Source: Methanospirillum hungatei
GTDB taxonomy: Archaea > Halobacteriota > Methanomicrobia > Methanomicrobiales > Methanospirillaceae
NCBI RefSeq assembly: GCF_020216685.1
Contig: NZ_JAIWNS010000222.1
Location: 1-7,513 of the forward strand
DNA: 7,513 nt
Direction of reading: 5' to 3'
In this document: positions 1-6,590 of the stretch, in pieces
Layout of the letters: every line of letters begins with the position of its first letter
Position numbering within the stretch: position 1 is the stretch's first letter
Notes under the pieces: model-generated
What the model saw: the letters and a program-made list of their open reading frames with translations, nothing else
The model's database searches: none
What the model was told of the DNA's origin: nothing
Position numbers and translations under genes: made by a program

Positions 1-390
1 AATTGACAGGTTGCTATTGCCAAGTTCCCCGTCTGCAAGGTCTGCTTTCAGGTCGTCAAGCCCGGCGATGGTCATCCCCCTCCATCCTGGTTTGTCTGCA
101 CCACCATACGCTGCAAGAATTGTTATTCGCTCTGAGAGATCTTCTGCACCCAAAACCACCTGTGCAAGATCATCGGTTATAAGCCCCAGCTCCTGCTCAA
201 GGGTTCCACCAGAGGCATAGAGAGCGATAAGAAGGGTGCTGTTTTCGTCAGCTGCTGCGGGGATAAAAATCGATAGAATAAAAAAAATGAGACATATCAG
301 GAAGATGTTCTTCCCGGTATTTCCTGTGTAATGGATTAAATTACTGGTTATTCTCTTCAGGTTCCTGCAGTGCTGTGATATTGGTCTCAC
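1..390 (-). CDS. Clostripain-like (peptidase C11) exported protein, N-terminal part, cut by the window edge
   Basis: The minus strand has an open frame from a TAA just upstream of position 390 to position 1. It encodes a hydrophobic export signal (core about 270-320, ending IFIPAAADEN) followed by a mature start that aligns with the neighbouring complete C11 protein: STLLIALYASGG matches NLLVIYMIAGD, ITILAAYGGADKPGWRG matches LQIVLGYGGSKTPGFGG, and a DLADGELGN stretch matches DASDGVIGN. The visible part stops before the catalytic His and Cys, so activity cannot be judged. The start is uncertain. The only conventional start is GTG at 388-390, inside the C11 gene, giving a long basic n-region; its GGAG lies only 1 base away. 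CTG at 358-360 would give a better-proportioned signal peptide. An ATG at 293-295 is out of frame by one base, just upstream of an A8 tract (280-287). The gene overlaps or abuts the C11 gene and is probably co-transcribed with it. Family assignment is by homology to the neighbour. Confidence 0.83.
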   Translation of the reverse strand, partial: MRPISQHCRNLKRITSNLIHYTGNTGKNIFLICLIFFILSIFIPAAADENSTLLIALYASGGTLEQELGLITDDLAQVVLGAEDLSERITILAAYGGADKPGWRGMTIAGLDDLKADLADGELGNSNLSI

Positions 391-2263
391 GCTCCATGAG
401 TGTTATCTCGCCATTCTCTATCTGGAACAGTTGCATCCCTGCATAGTCACCAGGTTTGTTTCCATATTCGGCATAGAGTGCCTGGGCATAGATGCCGTCC
501 GGGAGGATGTCGTAGATAAGTTTTGTATTCTCAGTTATATCGAGAACACCAATCTCAACCCACTCTCCACCGGTTTCGGTATCTTCGTCCACTCTCCATG
601 CATACGAATACACCGTATCATTCGGTTCCAAGTCAAGGTTTTGCCGTGAGAACTGAACAATGCCATTTTGCCGGATTGTATACGGGCAGGCAACAAGCCG
701 TGTCTCGCCGGTCCGTGGATTGATATACACGTTCAGCACCGCCGTAGTATTGAGTGAATCCCTGATCAGATCAATTTCTGACGTATACAACACCGATCCA
801 GATGGCACTATGGATTCAAAGCTCATCCCAAGGAGTGCATAGTTGTCTTCGTCATTCATATCCTGCAGGTAGTACCAACGGCCATCCCACTGAGGCAGGG
901 TGTACTCGCCGTTCTCATCAGGGTCAAGCGGTTCGTCACCGAGGAGAATGAGCTCGTCCCCGTCAGCATAGTAATACTCAGCATAAACGGATGCGGTGTT
1001 TGTCGGATCTTCAATAAGAAACCCCGAATCAGATCTGGTGATATCCGGCTTTTCAGTATCCTGTCCTGAAATCTCGAGGAGGTTTACAAAGAACGAGTCC
1101 CACCCCGGCGTAATCCGTGCATCATCACCCAGTTCATCATACAGGTCAGGGGTGATACGGCTCGGGGACATAATTGACAGTCCGCCAGATTCGGGAACAT
1201 ACTCATCATTCCGATGGTACAGGACTGTTTCATCAATACTCGTGGTAACGGCTGCTATCTCATCAGTAAGATCCGGGGTCTGGTTCCCGATAGCTTTCAG
1301 GAATGATTTGAGGTCTACTGATGTCTCTCCCCCTTCCCGGTTGTCTGATCCATATCTGGCAGGGACCTGGTATGCCTTTCCAACAACCCGGTATCCGTCA
1401 ATTGACTCGGTGTAGGGCATCATTCTGGTCCCAAGACGGTCCAATGCCTGAATGAGCGCAGGGATCTTTGTAAGATCGATGACCGAGAGGGTTTTTCCGG
1501 TATCATCCCTGGTCATGTATGCATCAATAATGATCCGGCCAAGTTCTTCAAATCCAATATCTGGGTTTTCCCCAAGGGCTTTAATCCAGGTTTCATACTC
1601 CCATCCGGTCCCTGGTTCAGTCTCTTCTGATCCGATCAGGAGTATTCCGTACGGCTCCATGGCTTTGGCAACTTCAAGCGCTCCCATAAGGCAGGCGTCA
1701 TACCCGATCAGGTCATATGTATTGCCGGATGCCTCAAGTGCCTGTGATATATCCGTAAGCGAAAGCTGCCCGTCGGTGACCTCATCCACACCAAAGCCAT
1801 CATACCCACCGCCATGATCCCAGAATATGAGGATCTTCCGTTCAGCCGGGAAATTCTCTCCGGTCCATGAGAGGAAGTGTTGAAGGGTTTCCTTGTTACC
1901 CATGTCTGCATACGGGTCATGATACGAAACATCCTCAGTATTGCCGATCACACCGTCTGATGCATCCTCCATCAGTTCTTTGACGGTGACATAGGTAATT
2001 CCCCCAAATCCTGGCGTTTTTGATCCCCCGTACCCAAGAACAATCTGGAGATTTTGTTCGCTGGTCTCGCCATACCCGTCAAGAATCTCCGCGATATTCA
2101 TGGTCGCCGATTGATAATCACTCTCCAGATCACCGGCTATCATGTAGATGACAAGGAGGTTTTGGATCAGTGCTGTCGGTCTGTCGTCCTGTATCGCTTC
2201 TCCCATCCCTGCCGGAATAATCCAAAGGAGCAGGAGAAGGATTAATATGTGTGCCGCCTTCAT
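341..2263 (-). CDS. Secreted clostripain-family cysteine peptidase (C11)
   Basis: Clostripain-family peptidases are exported or lysosome-like cysteine proteases using a His-Cys dyad; classic members cut after Arg or Lys. Counting from the ATG at 2263, this protein has 640 residues. Residues 1-23 form a signal peptide (MKAAH, then a Leu/Ile core, ending GMGEA). The catalytic His is H150 in FWDHGGGYDGFG and the catalytic Cys is C191 in GYDACLMGALEVA, both in the family's usual context. The peptidase core runs to about residue 396 (GGLSIMSP near 360, GWDSFFVNLL near 387). The rest, about 400-640, is acidic and predicted beta-rich, with no membrane anchor that I can see, so the protein is probably released or loosely envelope-associated. 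A TTG at 2279-2281 would add six residues (MNIRTA); ATG is preferred because it gives a cleaner signal peptide, though neither start has a strong ribosome binding site. It lies 44 bp after the ROK kinase gene on the same strand. Family is certain; substrate is unknown. Confidence 0.96.
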   Translation of the reverse strand: MKAAHILILLLLLWIIPAGMGEAIQDDRPTALIQNLLVIYMIAGDLESDYQSATMNIAEILDGYGETSEQNLQIVLGYGGSKTPGFGGITYVTVKELMEDASDGVIGNTEDVSYHDPYADMGNKETLQHFLSWTGENFPAERKILIFWDHGGGYDGFGVDEVTDGQLSLTDISQALEASGNTYDLIGYDACLMGALEVAKAMEPYGILLIGSEETEPGTGWEYETWIKALGENPDIGFEELGRIIIDAYMTRDDTGKTLSVIDLTKIPALIQALDRLGTRMMPYTESIDGYRVVGKAYQVPARYGSDNREGGETSVDLKSFLKAIGNQTPDLTDEIAAVTTSIDETVLYHRNDEYVPESGGLSIMSPSRITPDLYDELGDDARITPGWDSFFVNLLEISGQDTEKPDITRSDSGFLIEDPTNTASVYAEYYYADGDELILLGDEPLDPDENGEYTLPQWDGRWYYLQDMNDEDNYALLGMSFESIVPSGSVLYTSEIDLIRDSLNTTAVLNVYINPRTGETRLVACPYTIRQNGIVQFSRQNLDLEPNDTVYSYAWRVDEDTETGGEWVEIGVLDITENTKLIYDILPDGIYAQALYAEYGNKPGDYAGMQLFQIENGEITLMERETNITALQEPEENNQ

Positions 2264-2305
2264 CGCTGTTCGTATGTTCAATAGCTTTTCCAGCTTTATT
2301 AACGC

Positions 2306-2313
2306 GTTTATAT
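2306..2313 (-). promoter_or_regulatory. Possible TATA box for the C11 peptidase gene
   Basis: Read on the minus strand this is ATATAAAC, the most TATA-like octamer in the gap, overlapping the TAA stop of the ROK kinase (2308-2310). The usual archaeal spacing of about 25 bases would put transcription start near 2284-2287. That gives a leader of about 20 bases to the ATG at 2263, or an almost leaderless message if TTG 2281 is used. This is inference from spacing and composition only. Confidence 0.3.
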
Positions 2314-3228
2314 CATCTCCGGATGAAATACAGCCATCGCAGCGCCGATAAGTGGTGCATCTCCGTTCAGGGGGCTGAATGAACAGGGTGGCAGGTCAAG
2401 GTACCGGTCAGTATAGACAAGAGCCTGGTCAAGCAGTTCAGGATTCTTCTGGATGACCGTTCCGTCAAGGATGATACAGTCAGGATCATAGGCGACTATC
2501 ACCGATGAGAGTCCCCGGCCATTCACCCGTGCAAGGGCATCCAGAAATCCGGCATATCGGTGATCAGTTGCCGAGATCCGGAGAATTTCAGGTGTCATTG
2601 TATCAGTGCAGGGAAGATCATGAGCGGTACACCACTCCCTGAAAAAGAAGGGAATTCCTCTCCCTGAAGCATACCCTTCCCAGTGACCGGAAAGACCACA
2701 GGTGCAGGTGAGGTTATAGGTCGTATCAACCGGGAAATGACCGATCTCCCCTGCGTTTCCTCCCCGCCCGGTGATGACCTTTCCATTGGTAAATATTCCG
2801 CCCCCGATACCGGTTGAGATGGTGATGTAGACAACGGTTTCATATCCCCTGCCCCCTCCGGCACAGACCTCACCCAGAACGGCTGCCCGGCAGTCATTTT
2901 GGAATATCACCGTCAGGTTGGTTGCTTCTTTGAGAGGGGCAACAATCGGGACGGTGTCAAAGGGGATGTTCGGGGGATGGTCAAGGATCCCCTCCCTGAC
3001 ATTGAGCGGCCCTGCTGCAGCAATGCCAAGTCCGGCAAGAGGGATATCTCCTGCAATATCTTCTAGGACTCTTGCAATGGCCAGAGGTATGTCCTCTGCT
3101 TTCCCTTTGTTCGGCGTTGGAAATTTCTCAATCCTTACAACCTTTCCGTCCTCACGAACCAGCCCGACACGGGTATTGGTTCCCCCGACATCTGCTGCAC
3201 CGGCGATCCGCCCTTCACCCTGCTGCAT
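2308..3228 (-). CDS. ROK-family sugar kinase (glucokinase-like)
   Basis: ROK-family kinases phosphorylate hexoses with ATP in the cytoplasm; the closest functional class is glucokinase or N-acyl-hexosamine kinase. The 306-residue length is normal for a kinase and there is no N-terminal helix-turn-helix, so this is an enzyme rather than a ROK repressor. Visible motifs are the phosphate-binding loop DVGGTNTRVG (residues 13-22), the FQNDCRAA segment with the expected catalytic Asp at D112, a Gly-rich STGIGGGI at 138-145, EIGH at 161-164, and the zinc-type signature at 175-184. That signature reads CTCGLSGHWE, so the third Cys of the usual CxCGxxGC is His182. The ATG at 3228 is preceded by AGAGGAGC, a good but very close binding site. 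The gene is divergent from the antiporter gene (53-bp gap), with the C11 gene downstream. Sugar specificity cannot be read from the sequence. Confidence 0.95.
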   Translation of the reverse strand: MQQGEGRIAGAADVGGTNTRVGLVREDGKVVRIEKFPTPNKGKAEDIPLAIARVLEDIAGDIPLAGLGIAAAGPLNVREGILDHPPNIPFDTVPIVAPLKEATNLTVIFQNDCRAAVLGEVCAGGGRGYETVVYITISTGIGGGIFTNGKVITGRGGNAGEIGHFPVDTTYNLTCTCGLSGHWEGYASGRGIPFFFREWCTAHDLPCTDTMTPEILRISATDHRYAGFLDALARVNGRGLSSVIVAYDPDCIILDGTVIQKNPELLDQALVYTDRYLDLPPCSFSPLNGDAPLIGAAMAVFHPEMI

Positions 3229-3281
3229 GCTCCTCTGATGATCTGCCGTATGATGAAAAGAACCTAGTGGTATCAGGTGCC

Positions 3282-5267
3282 ATGATAGGTCAGTTCATGG
3301 AAGGGCAGTTAGCAACTCTATTCACCGGGATTGTGGTGGTATTTCTCATCGCCGTCCTCCTCCTCATCGTCCTGTACCGGGTAAAGATCCCCTCAGTCGT
3401 TGCATTTTTAATCGCTGGGTTTCTGGCAGGACCGTCCGGTCTTGGCCTTATCACCAATGAAGAGTCTATCAGTTTCTTTGCAGAACTCGGGGTCATCTTT
3501 CTGCTGTTTACCATCGGTCTTGAGTTTTCCGTATCACGGATCTTCAAATCAAGGCGATATGTCCTTATCGGAGGGATGGTTCAGGTATTGTCCACCATCC
3601 TCATCTTCACCGCCCTTATGCAGATTACTGGGATGGACCTTGCCCATGCCTTCTTCTGGGGTATGCTGGTCTCCTTGTCATCAACGGCCATCGTGATGAA
3701 GGTGCTTGCTGATCGGATGGAGGTTGATAGTCCGCATGGGAGGGCAACGCTTGGTATTCTCATCTTCCAGGACCTGATCGTCATTCCCATGGTCATGATT
3801 ACCCCCGTCCTTGCCGGCACAACTGATACGGATGTCTCCCTTGCCCGGCTTCTTATCGGGAGTTTTGTCATCATCGCGGTGGTGTATGTTGCTGCAAAGT
3901 ATGTGGTCCCGGCTCTTCTCCTTCATGCGGCCAGGCTCAAGAATCGTGAGATGTTCCTCTTCATCGTTATGGGGACCTGTCTTATCGTTGCATACCTGAC
4001 CAGTGAGTTCGGGCTGTCGATGGCCCTTGGTGCATTCCTTGCCGGTATTATCATATCAGAGTCGGAGTACAGCACCCATGCGATGTCCAGTATCCTCCCG
4101 TTCCGGGATCTGTTTACCAGTTTCTTCTTCATATCCATCGGGATGATCTTTAACCTTCAGTTCTTCATAGAAAACCCGCTTATTATCGCAGAGCTGGTCC
4201 TGCTGGTCATCGGGGTAAAATATGCGACCGGAACTCTGGCATCCCTGCTGGCAGGTCTGGCCCCCCGGGCCTGTGTGATGACCGGGATCTCCCTTGCCCA
4301 GGTTGGAGAGTTCTCCTTTGTCCTTGCGACAACCGGAACCTCGCTTGGGTTTTTCGCCCAGGACTCCTTTCAACTCTTCCTTGATGTGTCAATCGTAACC
4401 ATGGGTGTTGCTCCGCTCCTCATGGGGTTATCAGGGAAGATTGCAGCCCCGCTCTCCTCTCCCCTCTGCCGGATCATGCCAGACCGGAGCCATGTGGTGG
4501 AGACCGAAGAGCAGGGGCCGGAGGATCACATCATCATCGTCGGATATGGTCTGAACGGGAAGAACGTGGCAAGATCAGCAGATATCGCCGGTGTTCCCTA
4601 TCGGATCATTGAGATGAATCCTGATACTGTACGAGACGAGAAGGCGAAAGGAAAACCGATTATGTTCGGGGATGCAGCCCAGGGTGAGGTGCTGAAAAAG
4701 GCCGGGATAGCAAAGGCCCGTGTTCTGGTCATCGTCGTCAATGATCCCTTTAGCACTCAGCAGATTGTCCAGACAGCACGGATGCTCAATCCGGCCATTC
4801 ATATCATTGTCAGGACCAGGTACATGGGAGAAGTCGCCACCCTTATGGATCTTGGTGCTGATGAGGTCATCCCTGAGGAGTTTGAGACGGCGGTTGAGAT
4901 CTTTACCCGGATTCTATACACCTACCTGATACCGACAAGCGAGATTGACCGGCTGGTCAGTGAGATTCGGGCAGGCGGATACCAGATGCTCCGGAGTATT
5001 AACACTCCTTCCTACTCGTTTGATGACCTTCGGGTTTTAGTGCCTGATGTGGAGATACGGACAATCCGGATTGCTGATGATTCACAGTACGCCGGAAAAA
5101 TGCTGAAAGAGACGATGATCCGGAGTCAGTATCAGGTATCGATCGTTGCCATCCGGAGAGGTCAGCAGATGACGGTCAGTCCGGGTGGAGATGAGATGCT
5201 CTGTGGAGGGGACCTGGTGATGGTCCTTGGAAGTCCGGAGGATATTATCAGGGCATTTTCTGCCTGA
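3282..5267 (+). CDS. KefB-type cation:proton antiporter (CPA2) with TrkA-N and TrkA-C domains
   Basis: This is a membrane antiporter exchanging K+ or Na+ for H+, with cytoplasmic nucleotide-sensing domains. From the ATG at 3282 it has 661 residues. Residues 10-390 hold about a dozen hydrophobic segments of the Na+/H+ exchanger fold, with ELGVIFLLFTIGLEFS at 68-83, SSTAIVMK at 133-140 and FQDLIVIP at 162-169. The Gln-Asp pair (Q163 D164) is the Kef-type transport motif, in place of the Asp-Asp or Asn-Asp of many Na+/H+ exchangers. Residues 415-535 are a TrkA-N Rossmann domain (HIIIVGYGLNG, glycines 421, 423 and 426; E444 closes the second strand; FGDA at 462-465). Residues about 580-660 are a TrkA-C domain (DLVMVLGSPED near the end). 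The open frame extends upstream to 3072, but that part lies antisense to the ROK gene and is not membrane-like. CAGGTG at 3274-3279 lies just before the ATG; ATG 3297, behind AGGT, is an alternative. Ion preference is inference. Confidence 0.95.
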   Translation: MIGQFMEGQLATLFTGIVVVFLIAVLLLIVLYRVKIPSVVAFLIAGFLAGPSGLGLITNEESISFFAELGVIFLLFTIGLEFSVSRIFKSRRYVLIGGMVQVLSTILIFTALMQITGMDLAHAFFWGMLVSLSSTAIVMKVLADRMEVDSPHGRATLGILIFQDLIVIPMVMITPVLAGTTDTDVSLARLLIGSFVIIAVVYVAAKYVVPALLLHAARLKNREMFLFIVMGTCLIVAYLTSEFGLSMALGAFLAGIIISESEYSTHAMSSILPFRDLFTSFFFISIGMIFNLQFFIENPLIIAELVLLVIGVKYATGTLASLLAGLAPRACVMTGISLAQVGEFSFVLATTGTSLGFFAQDSFQLFLDVSIVTMGVAPLLMGLSGKIAAPLSSPLCRIMPDRSHVVETEEQGPEDHIIIVGYGLNGKNVARSADIAGVPYRIIEMNPDTVRDEKAKGKPIMFGDAAQGEVLKKAGIAKARVLVIVVNDPFSTQQIVQTARMLNPAIHIIVRTRYMGEVATLMDLGADEVIPEEFETAVEIFTRILYTYLIPTSEIDRLVSEIRAGGYQMLRSINTPSYSFDDLRVLVPDVEIRTIRIADDSQYAGKMLKETMIRSQYQVSIVAIRRGQQMTVSPGGDEMLCGGDLVMVLGSPEDIIRAFSA

Positions 5268-5272
5268 TTTTT
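5268..5272 (+). terminator. Possible oligo-T terminator after the antiporter gene
   Basis: Five T residues directly follow the antiporter stop codon, inside a 9-bp gap between convergent genes. Archaeal RNA polymerase can terminate at T tracts without a hairpin, but five is short and no hairpin is evident. Confidence 0.25.
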
Positions 5273-5276
5273 CAGT

Positions 5277-5678
5277 CTATTCTGTATCGATAAACCTGAT
5301 TGCGTCCTGGAATGCATGCGGTCCGGAAAACCGTCTCATCTCCTGCAGATCATCAGAGACGATGATAACCGGCCGGCCGTTGGTTACCGCAAAGGTGAGG
5401 GTGCATTCCCGGTATTCACCAATGGAGATCCCCTGTGGCAACACCGATGCCGGTGTGAATGCAAGGATCTCACATGCATCATCAAAGGGCTGCTCCTGGA
5501 AGAAGTAGTAGAAGACCTGCCAGGCGTTGAGCAGATCAGAAACGACAATGGCATCCCTGACTGCCGGTTCAAGGGCGGTCAGACGCATCCGGGTGCAGAC
5601 AACATCCTCGTCACAGTCCTCGAGGATTCTATCCACGATATCAGAGAGTACTGCAAAGGGGATGGATTCATCATTCAT
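5277..5678 (-). CDS. Small acidic protein of unknown function, lysine-free
   Basis: I do not recognise this 133-residue protein. It has no signal peptide or membrane segment, so it is probably cytoplasmic. It contains no lysine, 9 arginines and 24 Asp/Glu, giving a net charge near -15, and four cysteines (22, 28, 69, 92). The N-terminal half looks helical (IVDRILEDCDEDV, then LLNAWQVFYYFFQEQ). The C-terminal half looks like beta strands followed by a helix (ECTLTFAVTNGRPVIIVSDD, then HAFQDAIRFID). This alternation and the lack of low-complexity bias suggest a folded protein. The ATG at 5678 begins MNDES. It converges on the antiporter gene with a 9-bp gap and lies 63 bp downstream of the SIMPL gene on the same strand. 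An overlapping plus-strand open frame (5316-5975) is longer, but it runs through the SIMPL gene and looks non-protein-like. No function is proposed. Confidence 0.78.
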   Translation of the reverse strand: MNDESIPFAVLSDIVDRILEDCDEDVVCTRMRLTALEPAVRDAIVVSDLLNAWQVFYYFFQEQPFDDACEILAFTPASVLPQGISIGEYRECTLTFAVTNGRPVIIVSDDLQEMRRFSGPHAFQDAIRFIDTE

Positions 5679-5709
5679 ACTTTACGTATAAGACCTGTGA
5701 GAAAAAGGG

Positions 5710-5717
5710 GTTTATGG
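5710..5717 (-). promoter_or_regulatory. Weak TATA-like element before the lysine-free gene
   Basis: The minus strand reads CCATAAAC here, within the 63-bp gap after the SIMPL gene. Normal spacing would start transcription near 5688, leaving a leader of about 10 bases before the ATG at 5678. A TTTTT tract on the minus strand (5702-5706) lies just downstream and could instead end SIMPL transcription. Both readings are speculative. Confidence 0.2.
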
Positions 5718-5741
5718 GTTTTCCAGGCATTGATTTTCCGA

Positions 5742-6518
5742 TCAGAGGATCCGGTATCCTGTGGTAACCCGTGCAGTTACTTCAACCGATCCCGGTTCTA
5801 TAGGAGTAGACGGGGCTCCTGCAGCCATCTGTACAGATCGGGAGTCCTGGTTGTAATAGACCGGCGGCTGGTAACTTTCATCCACGGTGACTTCGTGAAC
5901 ATCTCCAAGTGTCTTGCCCATGGCAGCCATAACGGTCTCAGCATCTGCCTGTGCCTTCTTCACCGCGATGGCTAGGGCTTCCTTCCGAAGATCTGCGGTC
6001 TTCTGCTGGCTTAAGGTAAACTGAAGGGAACTTACGGAGTTTGCACCTGCGGCAACGGCAAGGTCAATGAGATCTCCAACCCGGTCAATCTTCTCTGTCT
6101 CGATGGAGATGGTGTTTGACACCTGGTAGATGGTGACGTTGTCACCGTACTTTGCTTTGAGGGCGTCATCCGGGTAGTATACTTCAGAGATGTAGTAAGA
6201 GGTGGTACCAATCTCCCGTCCGGTCAGGTTCCCCTTGGAGGGATCCCGAAGAGCGGACATGACGGTTTCCATCTTCCGTGCATTCTCTTTTTGTGCCGCC
6301 TTTACATCAGGATTCTTTGTCACAACGGTGAGTTCAATCTGAACCCGGTCAGGGGTCGCTTTGATGGTCCCGCTTCCGGTGACGTGAATGAGCGGGATGC
6401 CATCGTCTTTTGTCTCCGTGGCACTGACGGATATCGTACTGGTGATCAGGACGATGAGCACCAGGCCGGTGATAAATGCGTTCCTGTGCATACCAACAGA
6501 GTTGAATGCTATCCTCAT
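5742..6518 (-). CDS. Exported SIMPL domain (DUF541) protein
   Basis: SIMPL/DUF541 proteins are secreted or periplasmic-type proteins of poorly defined role; bacterial members have been linked to oxidative stress (YggE) and, by name, to signalling partners. From the ATG at 6518 the protein has 258 residues. Residues 1-33 form a signal peptide with a hydrophobic core (about 14-31) and a VSA cleavage site. The domain follows: IPLIHVTGSGTIKATPDRVQ (41-60) is the family's typical first strand pair, with YQVSNTISIE at 131-140, AVAAGANSVSSLQF at 154-167 and the helix ALAIAVKKAQADAETVMAAM at 181-200. It ends in strands VEVTARVTTGYRIL. The open frame continues to 6635, but the extra 39 residues would overlap the divergent regulator gene and hide the signal peptide. 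AGGA at 6525-6528 sits 6 bases before ATG 6518 and supports that start; ATG 6491 is an alternative. Molecular function is unknown. Confidence 0.95.
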   Translation of the reverse strand: MRIAFNSVGMHRNAFITGLVLIVLITSTISVSATETKDDGIPLIHVTGSGTIKATPDRVQIELTVVTKNPDVKAAQKENARKMETVMSALRDPSKGNLTGREIGTTSYYISEVYYPDDALKAKYGDNVTIYQVSNTISIETEKIDRVGDLIDLAVAAGANSVSSLQFTLSQQKTADLRKEALAIAVKKAQADAETVMAAMGKTLGDVHEVTVDESYQPPVYYNQDSRSVQMAAGAPSTPIEPGSVEVTARVTTGYRIL

Positions 6519-6519
6519 A

Positions 6520-6528
6520 CCCTTTCCT
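6520..6528 (-). promoter_or_regulatory. Ribosome binding site deciding the SIMPL gene start
   Basis: The minus strand reads AGGAAAGGG immediately before the ATG at 6518. AGGA lies at a normal 6-base spacing. Together with the signal peptide this argues for 6518 over the longer frame from 6635. Confidence 0.6.
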
Positions 6529-6547
6529 GTGACTTCAACAAAGTTGG

Positions 6548-6553
6548 TAATTA
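6548..6553. promoter_or_regulatory. Symmetric TAATTA element, possible TATA box for both divergent genes
   Basis: This is the AT-rich centre of the 72-bp gap between the SIMPL gene (-) and the winged-helix gene (+). The hexamer is a perfect palindrome, so it reads the same both ways. A start about 25 bases away falls near 6577 (+), just before the GAGAGGT site, and near 6525 (-), a few bases before ATG 6518. Positions are seen; promoter function is inferred. Confidence 0.35.
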
Positions 6554-6578
6554 TCAGGGGGAAGTACTCATGGCAGTT

Positions 6579-6585
6579 GAGAGGT
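6579..6585 (+). promoter_or_regulatory. Ribosome binding site fixing the GTG start of the regulator gene
   Basis: GAGAGGT lies 5 bases before the GTG at 6591. An ATG at 6589 is out of frame and a second in-frame GTG at 6600 is too far, so this site selects GTG 6591. Confidence 0.65.
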
Positions 6586-6590
6586 AATAT

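Noticed and set aside
996..1817. Two plus-strand open frames (139 and 121 residues) opposite the C11 gene
   Set aside because: They mirror the codon pattern of the C11 gene, are Ser/Pro/Arg-rich and show no recognisable domain or ribosome binding site.
3072..3281. N-terminal extension of the antiporter frame by 70 residues
   Set aside because: It is antisense to the conserved N-terminal part of the ROK kinase gene, is not membrane-like, and family members start just before the first membrane segment, as from ATG 3282.
3235..3281. Possible C/D-box small RNA between the ROK and antiporter genes (TGATGA at 3236 and 3251)
   Set aside because: No correctly placed CTGA D box or terminal stem follows the C-like boxes, so the repeats look accidental.
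3229..3281. Divergent promoters in the ROK/antiporter gap
   Set aside because: Transcription must start nearby, but I could not find a convincing TATA box for either direction, so no site is annotated.
5316..5975. 219-residue plus-strand open frame opposite the lysine-free gene and the SIMPL gene
   Set aside because: It spans an intergenic gap and the conserved 3' half of the SIMPL gene, and its product is rich in Arg, Cys, His and Ser with no domain pattern; it is a shadow frame.
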